A DNA stretch of 64,000 nt, taken from positions 1 to 64,000 of the forward strand of contig DXAR01000176.1 of NCBI GenBank assembly GCA_019116945.1. Direction: 5' to 3'. Position 1 is the stretch's first letter, and every line of letters starts with the position of its first letter. The notes under the pieces were generated by a model. It was not told where the DNA came from. It searched no databases and saw nothing but the letters and a program-made list of their open reading frames with translations. This document shows positions 8,048-17,210 of this stretch, one piece after another. The translations under genes were made by a program, and so were the position numbers. The DNA is from Candidatus Janibacter merdipullorum. Lineage in GTDB: Bacteria; Actinomycetota; Actinomycetes; Actinomycetales; Dermatophilaceae.

Positions 8048-9424
8048 TTGTCGAACTACCGCACCGAGAACCCGACGACCGGCGAGGTCGAGCGCACCTT
8101 CGAGGAGCTGGACCGAGACGGAGCGATCGCTGCCGTCGACCGGGCGCACACGGCCCACACCGAGTGGCGCGAGCTCCCCGCCGAGCAGCGGGCCGACGTG
8201 CTTCGGCGCGCCGCCGACCTGTACGACGAGCGGGCCGACGAGCTGGCCCGGGCCATCGCCGTCGAGATGGGCAAGCCGGTCAAGGAGGCGAAGGGAGAGG
8301 TGCAGCTCGCCGGGTCCATCTACCGGTGGTATGCCGACCACGGACCCCAGCTGCTCCGCGAGGAGGAGCTCGACGCCCAGGGGGCCCTGCGCAGCGTGGT
8401 CCACCACGAGGCGGTCGGTGTGCTCCTCGGCGTCATGCCGTGGAACTACCCCTACTACCAGGTGGCCCGCTTCGCGGCGCCCAACCTCATGATCGGCAAC
8501 ACGATCCTGCTCAAGCACGCCGGCATCTGCGCCGCATCGGCCACCCTCATGGAGGAGGTCCTCCAGCAGGCGGGCCTTCCGGAGGGCGCCTACATCAACC
8601 TCTTCGCCCCGAGCCGGATCATCCCCGACGTCATCGCCGACCCACGCGTCCAAGGGGTCTCGCTCACCGGCAGCGAGGCCGCCGGCGCGTCCGTGGCCGA
8701 GGCCGCGGGCAAGAACCTCACGAAGTCCGTCCTCGAGCTCGGCGGGTCTGACGCCATGCTCGTGCTCGATGCCGCCGACGTCGATGCGATGGCCAGGACG
8801 GCCGCCCGCGCGCGGCTGTCCAACTCCGGGCAGGCGTGCAACTCCCCGAAGCGGATCTTCGTCGCGGACGACATCCATGACGAGTTCGTCGCGGCCCTCA
8901 CCCGGCACGTGGAGGGCACGGTCGTCGGTGACCCGCTGGACGAGTCCACCCGCATGGGACCGATGTCCTCGATGCAGGCCCGGGACGACCTCGACGAGCA
9001 GGTCCGGGACGCCGTCGACAAGGGAGCCACCGTCCACACCGGCGGGATGCCCATGGACCGGGTCGGCGCCTTCTACGCCCCGACGGTCCTCACCGACATC
9101 ACCCCGGAGATGCGCGCCTGGGAGGAGGAGCTCTTCGGTCCGGTGGTCATGGTCTACCGGATGACGGACGTGGACGAGGCGCTCGCGCAGGCCAATGCCT
9201 CCCCCTTCGGCCTCTCAGGCTCGGTCTGGAGCGACGACCCGGAGAAGGCCGCGGCCGTGGCCACTCGCCTCGACGTCGGCATGGCCTATGTCAACGAGCA
9301 CGGCACGACCAAGGCCGGTCTCCCCTTCGGCGGGGTCAAGCGCTCCGGCTACGGACGGGAGCTCGCGGCGGACGGCTTGAACGAGTTCGTCAACCGCAAG
9401 CTCGTGCGCGTGGCAGCCCGATAG
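8048..9424 (+). CDS. NAD(P)-dependent succinate-semialdehyde dehydrogenase family protein
   Basis: A 458-residue aldehyde dehydrogenase. Family landmarks are MPWNYPYYQVARFAAPNLMIGN, the catalytic Glu in VLELGGSD, the nucleophile Cys in SNSGQACNSPKR, and EELFGPVVMVYRM. Overall it resembles the GabD/succinate-semialdehyde dehydrogenase branch, which oxidises succinate semialdehyde to succinate. The TTG at 8048 is chosen because GAGGAGG lies five bases upstream and it yields SNYRTENPTTGEVE, the usual beginning of this family; the ORF track extends 30 codons too far. It ends 12 bases from the convergent PH-domain gene. No GABA transaminase is nearby, so the exact substrate is uncertain. Confidence 0.8.
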   Translation: MSNYRTENPTTGEVERTFEELDRDGAIAAVDRAHTAHTEWRELPAEQRADVLRRAADLYDERADELARAIAVEMGKPVKEAKGEVQLAGSIYRWYADHGPQLLREEELDAQGALRSVVHHEAVGVLLGVMPWNYPYYQVARFAAPNLMIGNTILLKHAGICAASATLMEEVLQQAGLPEGAYINLFAPSRIIPDVIADPRVQGVSLTGSEAAGASVAEAAGKNLTKSVLELGGSDAMLVLDAADVDAMARTAARARLSNSGQACNSPKRIFVADDIHDEFVAALTRHVEGTVVGDPLDESTRMGPMSSMQARDDLDEQVRDAVDKGATVHTGGMPMDRVGAFYAPTVLTDITPEMRAWEEELFGPVVMVYRMTDVDEALAQANASPFGLSGSVWSDDPEKAAAVATRLDVGMAYVNEHGTTKAGLPFGGVKRSGYGRELAADGLNEFVNRKLVRVAAR

Positions 9425-9436
9425 CTCGACACCGCC

Positions 9437-9982
9437 TCAGAACCCACGAGGGCGCTGCGGCTCGGTCGGCGGGTGCTCCCCGTCGTCCGAGCCGTCGTCG
9501 TGCTGGAAGAGCAGGTTCTGCAGGGTCACCTGCACGGTCTCGACGTCGGGCACATCGGTCAGCTCCATCCCGGCCTTGTCCGTGGCATCGGAGATGACGA
9601 GGGTCCCGCAGCCGAGGACGCGGTCGATCGGCCCCTTCTCGATCGCCACGTCGTTGATCCGGTAGAGCGGGATGTCCCGCCCCTTCTTCGTCAGCAGGCC
9701 GTGGCGATAGCTCACCCGGCGGTTGGTGAAGACGTAGCGCGAGGAGTTCCACCGCCAGACCGGGATGAGGGTGCCGATGACGGCAAGGACCACGGCGATG
9801 ACCGCGACGACGGCCACGGCCCAGGTCCCCCAGTCCGTGTCCTGCGTCAGCGCAGCGGTGGCACCCACGATCGCGATGAGCACGACGAGCAGGAGGAGTG
9901 GGAGGACCAGCGCCTTCCAGTGGCTGCGCAGGTCCATCTGGATCTCTTCGCCGTCGGCGAGGTGCTTCTCCTTCAAGGCCAT
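9437..9982 (-). CDS. Bacterial PH-domain membrane protein
   Basis: A 181-residue protein with two transmembrane segments (residues about 26-50 and 57-78) followed by a bacterial PH (bPH2/YdbT-like) domain: WNSSRYVFTNRRVSYRHGLLTKKGRDIPLYRINDVAIEKGPIDRVLGCGTLVISDA. The ATG at 9982 begins MALKEKHLADGEE; seven upstream in-frame codons look like leader sequence. It stands alone on the minus strand between a convergent dehydrogenase and the esterase terminator. Function of the family is unknown. Confidence 0.75.
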   Translation of the reverse strand: MALKEKHLADGEEIQMDLRSHWKALVLPLLLLVVLIAIVGATAALTQDTDWGTWAVAVVAVIAVVLAVIGTLIPVWRWNSSRYVFTNRRVSYRHGLLTKKGRDIPLYRINDVAIEKGPIDRVLGCGTLVISDATDKAGMELTDVPDVETVQVTLQNLLFQHDDGSDDGEHPPTEPQRPRGF

Positions 9983-10022
9983 GGGGGGCATCCTGCCACC
10001 CACCGGCGACGATGCGGCAGGA

Positions 10023-10054
10023 CGAAGGGGGGACGGCCCGGCCGTCCCCCTTCG
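10023..10054. terminator. Intrinsic terminator with CGAAGGG arms
   Basis: A near-perfect inverted repeat (arms CGAAGGGGG...ACGGC and GCCGT...CCCCCTTCG) lies 13 bases after the esterase stop on the minus strand. The outer arms carry the window's recurrent CGAAGGG/CCCTTCG word. Confidence 0.8.
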
Positions 10055-10066
10055 CTTGTGGCGGGG

Positions 10067-11071
10067 TCAGGCCTTGCGCAGGCGCCCGATGGCCCCGTCG
10101 ATGTCCGCTCGGAGCATGCTCGGGCGCACGAAGTGCCCCCCGGCGAGCTCGTGCGACTCGTGCCGGATCCCGGCGCGGTCGAGGGCCGCGCGGAACTCGC
10201 GCTGTCCCGCGAGCACGTGTGCCTCGGTCGGGTTGGCTCCCGGGATGGTGAAGCCGGGGAAGTGCAGGGCGTCCGGGTTCAGGCCAGCCGCGAGGAAGAC
10301 GCGCTTGTTGCGGTAGCTCTCGATGCGCTCGACGGGGTTGTCCGCGGTGACCTTGGCCTGGTTCCAGCCGGGGACGCCGTAGAGCGTCCCGCCGCCGAGC
10401 TCGGCCACGGCCGAGGAGAGGTTGGCCCAGTGGGCGACGATGCCGCTGTCGCGCCGCAGACTCGCGGGTCCGGAGTGGCTGCTCACCGAGGCGAAGTGGC
10501 CGTAGTACTTCGCGGCGTACTTCAGCGCTCCGAAGCCACCCATCGAGAAGCCGCTGACCGCACGACCGTTGTACTCGGCGTACGTACGGAAGTTGGCGTC
10601 GATCCACGGGATGAGCTGGGAGATGTGGAAGGTCTCCCAGTCGCGCTTGCCGACCTGGCTGCTCACCGGGTTGGAGTACCACCCGGCGATCCCCCCGTCG
10701 GGCATGACGACGATGAGGTCCTTGTGGGCCGTCGCCCCGATGATGTCGTCCTCCAGGTGGAACTTCGTGAAGTTCTGGACGCCACCGTGGAGGAGGTACA
10801 TCACCGGGTAGCGCTTGCCACTCGTCTCGTAGCCGTCCGGGAGGAGGACGTTGACGCCCGGGGTCAAGCCGCCGATGGCCGCGGTCCTGAACTTGTAGTA
10901 CCGCAGGCGACCCGGGTTCTTGTGCTCGTTCGTGTCGGCGATGGTCAGCCCGTGGCCGTTGGTGGCTGCGCCGGCCGGCGTGGCGCCGAGGCCCACGGCG
11001 GCACCGGCGACGGCCAGGCCGGCCCCGCCCCGGATGATCGTGCGGCGGCTGAGTCCTGCGTGCTGGCTCAT
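10067..11071 (-). CDS. Tat-secreted esterase family protein
   Basis: A 334-residue exported alpha/beta hydrolase of the esterase (antigen 85/esterase D-like) family. The N terminus has a twin-arginine signal, SRRTIIRGGAGLAVAGAAVGLGATPAGA, with cleavage likely after AGA. The mature part shows PVMYLLHGG, the nucleophile elbow SGFSMGGFGALKYA, and a plausible catalytic His in GGHFVRP. It is predicted to act outside the cell on ester substrates; the true substrate is unknown. It is a single gene with its own terminator downstream. Confidence 0.8.
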   Translation of the reverse strand: MSQHAGLSRRTIIRGGAGLAVAGAAVGLGATPAGAATNGHGLTIADTNEHKNPGRLRYYKFRTAAIGGLTPGVNVLLPDGYETSGKRYPVMYLLHGGVQNFTKFHLEDDIIGATAHKDLIVVMPDGGIAGWYSNPVSSQVGKRDWETFHISQLIPWIDANFRTYAEYNGRAVSGFSMGGFGALKYAAKYYGHFASVSSHSGPASLRRDSGIVAHWANLSSAVAELGGGTLYGVPGWNQAKVTADNPVERIESYRNKRVFLAAGLNPDALHFPGFTIPGANPTEAHVLAGQREFRAALDRAGIRHESHELAGGHFVRPSMLRADIDGAIGRLRKA

Positions 11072-11228
11072 GGAGGTCTCCCCCTTGGGTGATGTGATGG
11101 ACCGCGCCAGCCCAATCGACCCGATGGACCGCTGGTCATCGCCGAGGTGAACGCCGGCGCAACAGGCCTTCAGCGGACGGTCAGGGCCTGCGTCCGGGGC
11201 ACAGGGATGGCGCGGGCGGGCATGACGA

Positions 11229-11265
11229 AGGCCCCTGACCTGGCGTCTCCGCAGGTCAGGGGCCT
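11229..11265. terminator. Terminator of the tRNA cluster
   Basis: Fourteen-base perfect arms AGGCCCCTGACCTG and CAGGTCAGGGGCCT surround a nine-base loop. The hairpin sits 11 bases past the 3' end of tRNA-Val(GAC), in the direction of the three minus-strand tRNA genes. Confidence 0.8.
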
Positions 11266-11276
11266 GATCGTGCTGG

Positions 11277-11348
11277 TGGGCGATACTGGGTTTGAACCAG
11301 TGACCTCTTCCGTGTCAAGGAAGCGCGCTACCGCTGCGCCAATCGCCC
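11277..11348 (-). tRNA. tRNA-Val (GAC)
   Basis: On the minus strand the acceptor GGGCGAT pairs with ATCGCCC, the anticodon stem CTTCC/GGAAG encloses loop TTGACAC (anticodon GAC), and the T loop is TTCAAAC. The discriminator base is A and CCA is not encoded. It is the last of three co-oriented tRNA genes. Confidence 0.95.
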
Positions 11349-11375
11349 AAGATCATGCTCGGTCCAGCATGGTCG

Positions 11376-11446
11376 AGGTGGAGACGGGATTTGAACCCGT
11401 GTAGACGGCTTTGCAGGCCGTTGCCTCGCCTCTCGGCCACTCCACC
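11376..11446 (-). tRNA. tRNA-Cys (GCA)
   Basis: Acceptor GGTGGAG/CTCCACC, anticodon stem ACGGC/GCCGT with loop CTGCAAA (anticodon GCA), T loop TTCAAAT, and discriminator U typical of tRNA-Cys. It is the middle gene of the three-tRNA cluster. Confidence 0.95.
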
Positions 11447-11467
11447 ATGAAGGCGGTGAACCTTCCG

Positions 11468-11540
11468 AGCGGATGACCGGGTTCGAACCGGCGACCTCAA
11501 CCTTGGCAAGGTTGCGCTCTACCAACTGAGCTACATCCGC
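11468..11540 (-). tRNA. tRNA-Gly (GCC)
   Basis: Acceptor GCGGATG/CATCCGC, anticodon stem CAACC/GGTTG with loop TTGCCAA (anticodon GCC), T loop TTCGAAC, discriminator U. It is the promoter-proximal gene of the Gly-Cys-Val cluster. Confidence 0.95.
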
Positions 11541-11665
11541 ACTTCCGCCGTTCGCATCTCTGCGTTGGCGTGCGGAGTGACAGTAGCCCACACGTCCGGC
11601 AGATTCCAAACCGAGGGTGAACAGCACCTGATGTCGCCGGGCACCACCCCCGTATCGTGCGCCTC

Positions 11666-13342
11666 ATGCCCACGCACGAAGTCACGAACCAGGTCCCGCC
11701 GCTCCTCGGTCAGGACGTCTTCTCGAGCGATCCGACGCTCACCGAGGGTGTCGACCGGTGGGTGCCCACCGAGCGTCGGGAGGCGGCCGTGAGCGAACTC
11801 ACGGACCTCGGACGGCTCGCCGGTACCGAGCAGGCCGCCGAGTGGGCAGATCGGGCGCACCGCACCCCGCCGCGCCTCGTCACCCACGACCGGTGGGGCC
11901 ACCGGGTCGACGAGGTCGACTTCGATCCCGCCTGGCACGAGCTCATGCGCACGGCCGCCGCGGCCGGACTCACCGCGGAGCCGTGGACCCGGGACGAAGG
12001 GAGCGGCGACCACGTCCGGCGAGCTGCCGGCTTCATCACGTGGAGCCAGGTCGAGCCCGGGCACATCTGCCCGATCACCATGACCAACGCGGCGGTCCCC
12101 GCCCTTCGCCACTCCCCCGAGCTCGCCGCACGCTGGGAGCCGCTGCTCGCCTCCCGCGAGTACGACTTCGGACTGCGGGAGGCCGGCACGAAGGCGGGGG
12201 TCATCGCGGGCATGGGGATGACGGAGAAGCAGGGCGGCTCCGACGTGCGCGCGAATGCCACGACGGCCGTCGCCACGCCCGGCGGCCCGCTCACCGGCAG
12301 CACCTACCGCCTCACCGGGCACAAGTGGTTCTGCTCCGCCCCGATGAGCGATGCCTTCCTCGTCCTGGCCAAGACGACGCCGGAGGCGCCGCCGAGCTGC
12401 TTCCTCGTCCCCCGCGTCCTCGAGGACGGGACCCGCAACTTCTTCGCCCTGCAGCGGCTCAAGGACAAGCTCGGGGACCGCTCCAATGCCTCCTCGGAGG
12501 TGGAGCTCGACGGCACCTGGGGCGCCCTCGTCGGCGAGGAGGGGCGCGGGGTCCGCGCGATCATCGACATGGTGTCGACGACGCGGCTCGACTGCATCCT
12601 CGGGTCGGCCTCGACGATGCGGGCCGCGCTCACCCGTGCGGTCCACCACACCCGGCACCGATCCGCCTTCGGCGCACTCCTCGTCGACCAGCCGCTCATG
12701 CGCAATGTGCTCACCGACCTGGCACTCGAGTCCGAGGCCGCGACGCTGCTCGGGCTGCGCCTCGCGCACGCCCTCGACGAGGGCGACACGGAACTGACCC
12801 GCCTGGGGGTGGCGGTCGGCAAGTACTGGGTGTGCAAGCGGACCGCTCCCTTCGTCGCCGAGGCACTGGAGTGCCTCGGCGGCAACGGCTACGTCGAGGA
12901 GCACGGCATGGCCCGGCTCTACCGGCAGGCGCCGCTGAACTCCATCTGGGAGGGCTCGGGCAATGTCAACGCGCTCGACGTCCTCCGGGCGATCTCCCGG
13001 GAGCCGGCCTCGCTCATGGCGCTGCTCAAGGAGATGGCCGTGGCACGCGGGCAGCTGACCACCCTCGACGGCGCCATCGACGACCTCGAGCGCGATCTTG
13101 GCGAGCTGGCGTCGCGGGGCCCGGAGGACCTGGCGGCCGGGTCACGGCGCCTCGTGGAACGGCTCGCGACGACCTTCCAGGCGAGCCTCATGGTCACCCA
13201 CGCCCCGGCCGAGGTGGCCGAGGCCTTCGTCGAGTCGCGACTCGGGGCGGGCCACGGGGCGACCTTCGGCACCCTCGATACCGGCCTCGTTACGCTGGCC
13301 GGGGCCACCACGCTCGACCGGTCGAGCGTCAGGACTTCTTGA
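11666..13342 (+). CDS. AidB-like acyl-CoA dehydrogenase family protein
   Basis: A 558-residue flavoprotein of the acyl-CoA dehydrogenase superfamily, AidB subgroup. Visible features are GMGMTEKQGGSDVRAN (FAD/substrate-contact motif), YRLTGHKWFCSAPMSDAFLVLA, RLDCILGSASTMRAALTRAVHHTRHRSAFGALL, and the C-terminal LECLGGNGYVEEHGMARLYRQAPLNSIWEGSGNV. E. coli AidB is an alkylation-response protein with isovaleryl-CoA dehydrogenase activity; whether this one has that role is unknown. The ATG giving MPTHEVTNQVPPL is chosen over a GTG three codons upstream. Its tail overlaps the convergent PPK2 gene by 14 bases. Confidence 0.85.
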   Translation: MPTHEVTNQVPPLLGQDVFSSDPTLTEGVDRWVPTERREAAVSELTDLGRLAGTEQAAEWADRAHRTPPRLVTHDRWGHRVDEVDFDPAWHELMRTAAAAGLTAEPWTRDEGSGDHVRRAAGFITWSQVEPGHICPITMTNAAVPALRHSPELAARWEPLLASREYDFGLREAGTKAGVIAGMGMTEKQGGSDVRANATTAVATPGGPLTGSTYRLTGHKWFCSAPMSDAFLVLAKTTPEAPPSCFLVPRVLEDGTRNFFALQRLKDKLGDRSNASSEVELDGTWGALVGEEGRGVRAIIDMVSTTRLDCILGSASTMRAALTRAVHHTRHRSAFGALLVDQPLMRNVLTDLALESEAATLLGLRLAHALDEGDTELTRLGVAVGKYWVCKRTAPFVAEALECLGGNGYVEEHGMARLYRQAPLNSIWEGSGNVNALDVLRAISREPASLMALLKEMAVARGQLTTLDGAIDDLERDLGELASRGPEDLAAGSRRLVERLATTFQASLMVTHAPAEVAEAFVESRLGAGHGATFGTLDTGLVTLAGATTLDRSSVRTS

Positions 13343-14195
13343 GGCGCTTCTGCTCCGCAGCGACGTCGAAGTCGGCCTTTGGCCACTGCGGGTCGAGTTC
13401 TTCGAGGTGCTCCTTGAGGAGCTGCATCACCGCGAGCCGGGCGAACCACTTGCGGTCGGCCGGGACGACGTACCACGGCGCGGCATCCGTCGACGTCCTG
13501 TCGATGACGGCCTGATACGCCTCCTGGTAGTCCTCCCAGTGGCCACGCTCGTCGATGTCGGTGGGGTTGAACTTCCAGTGCTTGTCGGGACGGTCGAGGC
13601 GCTCGGTGAGGCGCTCCTTCTGCTCCTCCTTGCTGATGTGGAGCATGACCTTGATGACCGTCGTGCCCTTGTCGACGAGCCCCTTCTCGAAGGTCGTGAT
13701 CTGTCCGTAGCGCCGGGCCCACTGCGCCCGCGGGACGAGGTCGTGGACGCGCACGATGAGCACGTCCTCGTAGTGGCTGCGGTCGAAGACGCCGATCCGG
13801 CCGGCGGTGGGGAGGGCATTGCGGATGCGCCAGAGGAAGGGATGCTTCCGTTCCTCCGCCGTCGGCGCCTTGAAGGAGGTGATGTCGACGCCCTGCGGGT
13901 CCACGGCACCCACGACATGACGCATGATGCCGCCCTTGCCGGAGGTGTCCATGCCCTGCACGACGAGCAGGACGCTGCGCTCGCCACCGGCGGTCGCCTC
14001 GGCGAAGAGCCGCTCCTGGAGATCCGAGACCGGCTCGGCCAGGTCGGCGAGGGCCTCCTGCCCGTCGGCCTTGTCCCCGGAGAACCCGGGCGTGCTGCGC
14101 GGATCGATGTCCGCGAGCTGCGTCCCGGGTCCGGCGCGCAGTGCGTCCCGGAAGGGAGTCCTGGACTCCTTGCTCTTCTTCTTGTCCTTGCCCAT
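13329..14195 (-). CDS. Polyphosphate kinase 2 family protein
   Basis: A 288-residue cytoplasmic PPK2-family kinase, which transfers phosphate between polyphosphate and nucleotides. The Walker A loop is VVQGMDTSGKGG, the Walker B-like segment is GRIGVFDRSHYEDVLIVRVHDL, and the lid region is KERLTERLDRPDKHWKFNPTDIDERGHWEDYQEAY. The single-domain size and the GKGGIMRH motif suit a nucleotide-phosphorylating PPK2; the class (NMP or NDP) cannot be settled by eye. The N terminus is Lys-rich (MGKDKKKSKES). It runs convergent with the acyl-CoA dehydrogenase and divergent from the RibD-like gene. Confidence 0.85.
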   Translation of the reverse strand: MGKDKKKSKESRTPFRDALRAGPGTQLADIDPRSTPGFSGDKADGQEALADLAEPVSDLQERLFAEATAGGERSVLLVVQGMDTSGKGGIMRHVVGAVDPQGVDITSFKAPTAEERKHPFLWRIRNALPTAGRIGVFDRSHYEDVLIVRVHDLVPRAQWARRYGQITTFEKGLVDKGTTVIKVMLHISKEEQKERLTERLDRPDKHWKFNPTDIDERGHWEDYQEAYQAVIDRTSTDAAPWYVVPADRKWFARLAVMQLLKEHLEELDPQWPKADFDVAAEQKRLKKS

Positions 14196-14243
14196 GCACG
14201 CATCCTGTCACTGCCGGACGCGCCGTGGGCCAGACTGCTGGGC

Positions 14244-14927
14244 ATGCGCATCCTCATCGCCGACCACGCCGCCGCGCCGGTCACCCCGGGAGACCCGATC
14301 GACGACGCTGGGATCGACGCGCTCTACGCCTCCACGGAGCCCCTGCTGCGGCTGAACTTCGTCGCCACGCTCGACGGCGCCGCCACCGGCGCGGACGGAC
14401 GCTCCGGCACGATCAACTCGGACGCAGACCACCGAGGGTTCACCGCGATGCGACGGGCGGCGGATGTGCTCCTCGTCGGCGCCGGGACGGCCCGCGCCGA
14501 GGGCTACGGCCCGGCCGGGACCCCGATGGTCGTCATCTCCTCACGTCCGGAACTGCCGAAGTCTGCACGTGGCGGCGGAGTTGTCCTGGCCACGACCCGG
14601 TCATCGGGCGCGACTGCGGGAGAGCGGGTCTGGCTCTGCGGGGAGGACAGCGTGGACCTTGCGGTGGTCGTCTCCCGCGCACGGGAGACCTTCGGGCCCC
14701 ACCTCCTCTGCGAAGGGGGTCCCACCCTCGCCGCCGAGCTGGTCGCCGCCGGCCTCGTCGACGAGCTGGCCCTGTCGTGGACGCCTCAGCTCGTCGGGGG
14801 CGGGCGCGACTCCCATCCGCGCGTCCTCGACGGCGAGGCCGTCGACGTGGAGCTCACCTGCCGCCATCTCCTCGAGGAGGACGGGACCCTGCTCGGCCTC
14901 TGGCGGGTCAGCGGACGAAGTCGGTGA
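14244..14927 (+). CDS. RibD C-terminal / dihydrofolate reductase-fold reductase
   Basis: A 227-residue single-domain protein matching the reductase domain of RibD: LRLNFVATLDGAATGADGRSGTINSDADHRGFTAMRRAADVLLVGAGTARAEGYGP near the start, then GPHLLCEGGPTLAAELVAAGLVDELALSWTPQLVGGG. These are the NADPH and pyrimidine-site motifs. No deaminase domain is attached and no other rib genes are nearby, so it may be a riboflavin-pathway or an unrelated NADPH reductase. The ATG at 14244 follows 48 bases after the divergent PPK2 start. The stop overlaps the convergent hydrolase by 20 bases. Confidence 0.75.
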   Translation: MRILIADHAAAPVTPGDPIDDAGIDALYASTEPLLRLNFVATLDGAATGADGRSGTINSDADHRGFTAMRRAADVLLVGAGTARAEGYGPAGTPMVVISSRPELPKSARGGGVVLATTRSSGATAGERVWLCGEDSVDLAVVVSRARETFGPHLLCEGGPTLAAELVAAGLVDELALSWTPQLVGGGRDSHPRVLDGEAVDVELTCRHLLEEDGTLLGLWRVSGRSR

Positions 14928-16074
14928 CGACGGCGTCCCAGCGGCGCGGATCGACGTTCCACTCCTTGCAGTGCCGGGCCAGCGACCACGGCTCGTACGT
15001 GATGAGGTCCGGGCGCGCCTGGGAGAGCGCCTCGCTCGGACCGACGGGAACGAACTCGTCGTCCCGGGAGTGGATGAGCAGGATCGGGTGGTTCAGCTCC
15101 TCGGCCCGCTTGACCCAGTTGGTCCTCGCGACGTCGACGCTCTCCGAGACACCGACGAGCCGCTTGGCCCAGTGCTGGCCCATGAGGGCGCTGCCGAGGT
15201 GCCCGATCGGGGCCGGCACGCGGTGGAGGTCGGCGTGGTGGCGCAGGACATCGCCCCAGTCGACGACCGGGCCGTCGAGGATGGCGCGCGAGACGACGGC
15301 GGAGAGCCGGGAGCGGTCGAGGAACTGCAGGACGATCGCGCCGCCCATCGACCACCCGACGAGGATGATCTCGCGGGCCCCTCGGGCGAGGGCGAGGGAG
15401 ACCGCGTCCTCGATGTCCCGCCACTCCGACATCCCGAGGTTGTAGCGGCCATCGGGTCCCACCGGGGCCTCGCCGTCGTTGCGGTAGCTCGGGACGAGGC
15501 AGGTCAGGCCGGCCGCGTGCAGCGCAGGGATGGCCCGCAGTGCCTCCAGCCGGCGTGCCCCGCGCCCGTGGACGAGGACGGCCCACCGGTCGCCGGTGCC
15601 GTGCTCGCCGGGGACGACCCAAGCCGGCATCGGCCCGAGCTCTGCGGGGACGATGACGTCCTCCGTCGCCAGTCCGAGGTCTGACTGCGGGTCACGGCCC
15701 CAGTAGTAGCCGTTGAAACGGGCCGGACCGGGCTGGAGCCTCCCTTCGTCCACGGCGAGGAGCTCGCGGCGCACCCGCTCACGCCGGTGGTCCACCTCGA
15801 GGACGCCACCGATGCGCGCGTGCCCCCGGCCGCCCTCCAACCACAACCCGTACCGCCCCGGCACGAGGAGGTCGGGCGTACCGGACAGGGTGATGCTGTC
15901 GGAGTGGATCGCGTGGATGACGCTGTCGTCCGGGCGGATCGGGTCGGGCGTGAGGACCCGACGCGCGAAGTACGTCGCCGCGCCCATCCACACCGACCCG
16001 GCACCGACGAGCGCCGACCCCACGGCCACGGACCCGTACGTCAGCGCCCGCTCGGCCACCGTCCTCTTCGCCAC
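14908..16074 (-). CDS. Alpha/beta hydrolase, membrane-anchored at N terminus
   Basis: A 388-residue protein with an N-terminal hydrophobic helix (YGSVAVGSALVGAGSVWMGAATYF), a variable region, and an alpha/beta hydrolase domain from about residue 150. Seen are AVLVHGRGARR, the nucleophile elbow LVGWSMGGAIVLQFL, the acid in LLIHSRDDEFVP, and a C-terminal His (SLARHCKEWN). It looks like the membrane-linked hydrolases common in actinobacteria; the substrate is unknown. The ATG start fits the hydrophobic leader. It is divergent from ligC with a 46-base gap. Confidence 0.75.
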   Translation of the reverse strand: MAKRTVAERALTYGSVAVGSALVGAGSVWMGAATYFARRVLTPDPIRPDDSVIHAIHSDSITLSGTPDLLVPGRYGLWLEGGRGHARIGGVLEVDHRRERVRRELLAVDEGRLQPGPARFNGYYWGRDPQSDLGLATEDVIVPAELGPMPAWVVPGEHGTGDRWAVLVHGRGARRLEALRAIPALHAAGLTCLVPSYRNDGEAPVGPDGRYNLGMSEWRDIEDAVSLALARGAREIILVGWSMGGAIVLQFLDRSRLSAVVSRAILDGPVVDWGDVLRHHADLHRVPAPIGHLGSALMGQHWAKRLVGVSESVDVARTNWVKRAEELNHPILLIHSRDDEFVPVGPSEALSQARPDLITYEPWSLARHCKEWNVDPRRWDAVVTDFVR

Positions 16075-16120
16075 GCGCCCATGCTCTCAAATGTCGTGCG
16101 CTCCGGGCAGAATGTGATGG

Positions 16121-17179
16121 GTGACACCACTCCCCGACACCAGCCCGACGCCCATGCTCGCCAAGGCCGTGACGACCCTCCCGGAGCAGGGCGCGGTCGA
16201 CGGGGGGTGGTCCTACGAGCCGAAGTGGGACGGCTTCCGTTGCATCATCATCAAGGACGGCGACGACGTCGACCTCGCCAGCCGCGGCAAGAAGCCCCTG
16301 ACGCGGTACTTCCCCGAGCTCGTCGCCGCCTGCCGTGAGCACCTCGACGGCAGCGTCGTCCTCGACGGCGAGGTCGTCGTGCGCAGCGGAGAGCCCGGCG
16401 CCCAGCGGCTGGACTGGGAGGCCCTCGGGCAGCGCATCCACCCCGCCGAGTCCCGGGTGGCGAAGCTCTCCGTGGAGACCCCCGCGGAGTTCATCGCCTT
16501 CGACCTGCTCGGCATCGGCGACGAGGACGTGACAGGCGCTCCCTTCGCCGAGCGGCGGGCTCGGCTCGAGGACTACTTCGGGCACCTGGCGAAGGGGGCT
16601 CCTCTCCACCTGACGAGGGTGACGCGTGACGTCGACGAGGCCCGGGACTGGTTCACCCGCTTCGAGGGGGCGGGCCTGGACGGGGTCGTTGCCAAGGCGC
16701 TGGCCTCGCCCTACTCCCCCGGCAAGCGGACGATGCTCAAGATCAAGCACAAGCGCACGGCCGAGGCCGTCGTCACCGGCTATCGGGTGCACAAGTCGGG
16801 TGCGGGAGTCGGGTCCCTGCTCCTCGGCCTGCACCACGACGGTCAGCTCTTCAACGTCGGCGGGATCGCCGCCTTCACCGCCAAGCGTCGCCTCGAGCTC
16901 GTCGAGGAACTCGAGCCCCTCGTGCGCCGTGACGCCGAGGGGGAGGTCGAGCACGCCGAGACCGACCGCTCCCGCTTCTCGTCGGGCAAGGACGTCTCCT
17001 ACGTGCCCCTGCGGCCCGAGCGCGTCGTCGAGGTCGCCTTCGACCAGCTCGAGGGCTGGCGCTTCCGGCACACCGTCCAGTTCCTGCGGTGGCGCCCCGA
17101 CCGCGACCCGGAGTCGTGCACGCTCGACCAGATCGACCGGGCTCCGGCCTACGACCTGGGTGAGGTGCTGACGGACTGA
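16121..17179 (+). CDS. ligC: ATP-dependent DNA ligase, LigC type
   Basis: A 352-residue ATP-dependent DNA ligase with nucleotidyltransferase and OB domains only. Motif I is YEPKWDGFR with the adenylated Lys at about residue 35; motif III is EFIAFDLL, motif IV GLDGVVAKAL, and motif V TMLKIKHKRTAEAV. The OB domain ends in GWRFRHTVQFLRWRPDR. Mycobacterial LigC acts with LigD-type primase-polymerases in gap-filling base excision repair. The GTG start leads to MTPLPDTSPTPMLAKA, a usual LigC beginning. A matching primase-polymerase gene faces it 300 bases downstream, supporting a shared repair role. Confidence 0.88.
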   Translation: MTPLPDTSPTPMLAKAVTTLPEQGAVDGGWSYEPKWDGFRCIIIKDGDDVDLASRGKKPLTRYFPELVAACREHLDGSVVLDGEVVVRSGEPGAQRLDWEALGQRIHPAESRVAKLSVETPAEFIAFDLLGIGDEDVTGAPFAERRARLEDYFGHLAKGAPLHLTRVTRDVDEARDWFTRFEGAGLDGVVAKALASPYSPGKRTMLKIKHKRTAEAVVTGYRVHKSGAGVGSLLLGLHHDGQLFNVGGIAAFTAKRRLELVEELEPLVRRDAEGEVEHAETDRSRFSSGKDVSYVPLRPERVVEVAFDQLEGWRFRHTVQFLRWRPDRDPESCTLDQIDRAPAYDLGEVLTD

Positions 17180-17210
17180 CGAGGACGCCCCCGATCGGTA
17201 CCGTCGCAGG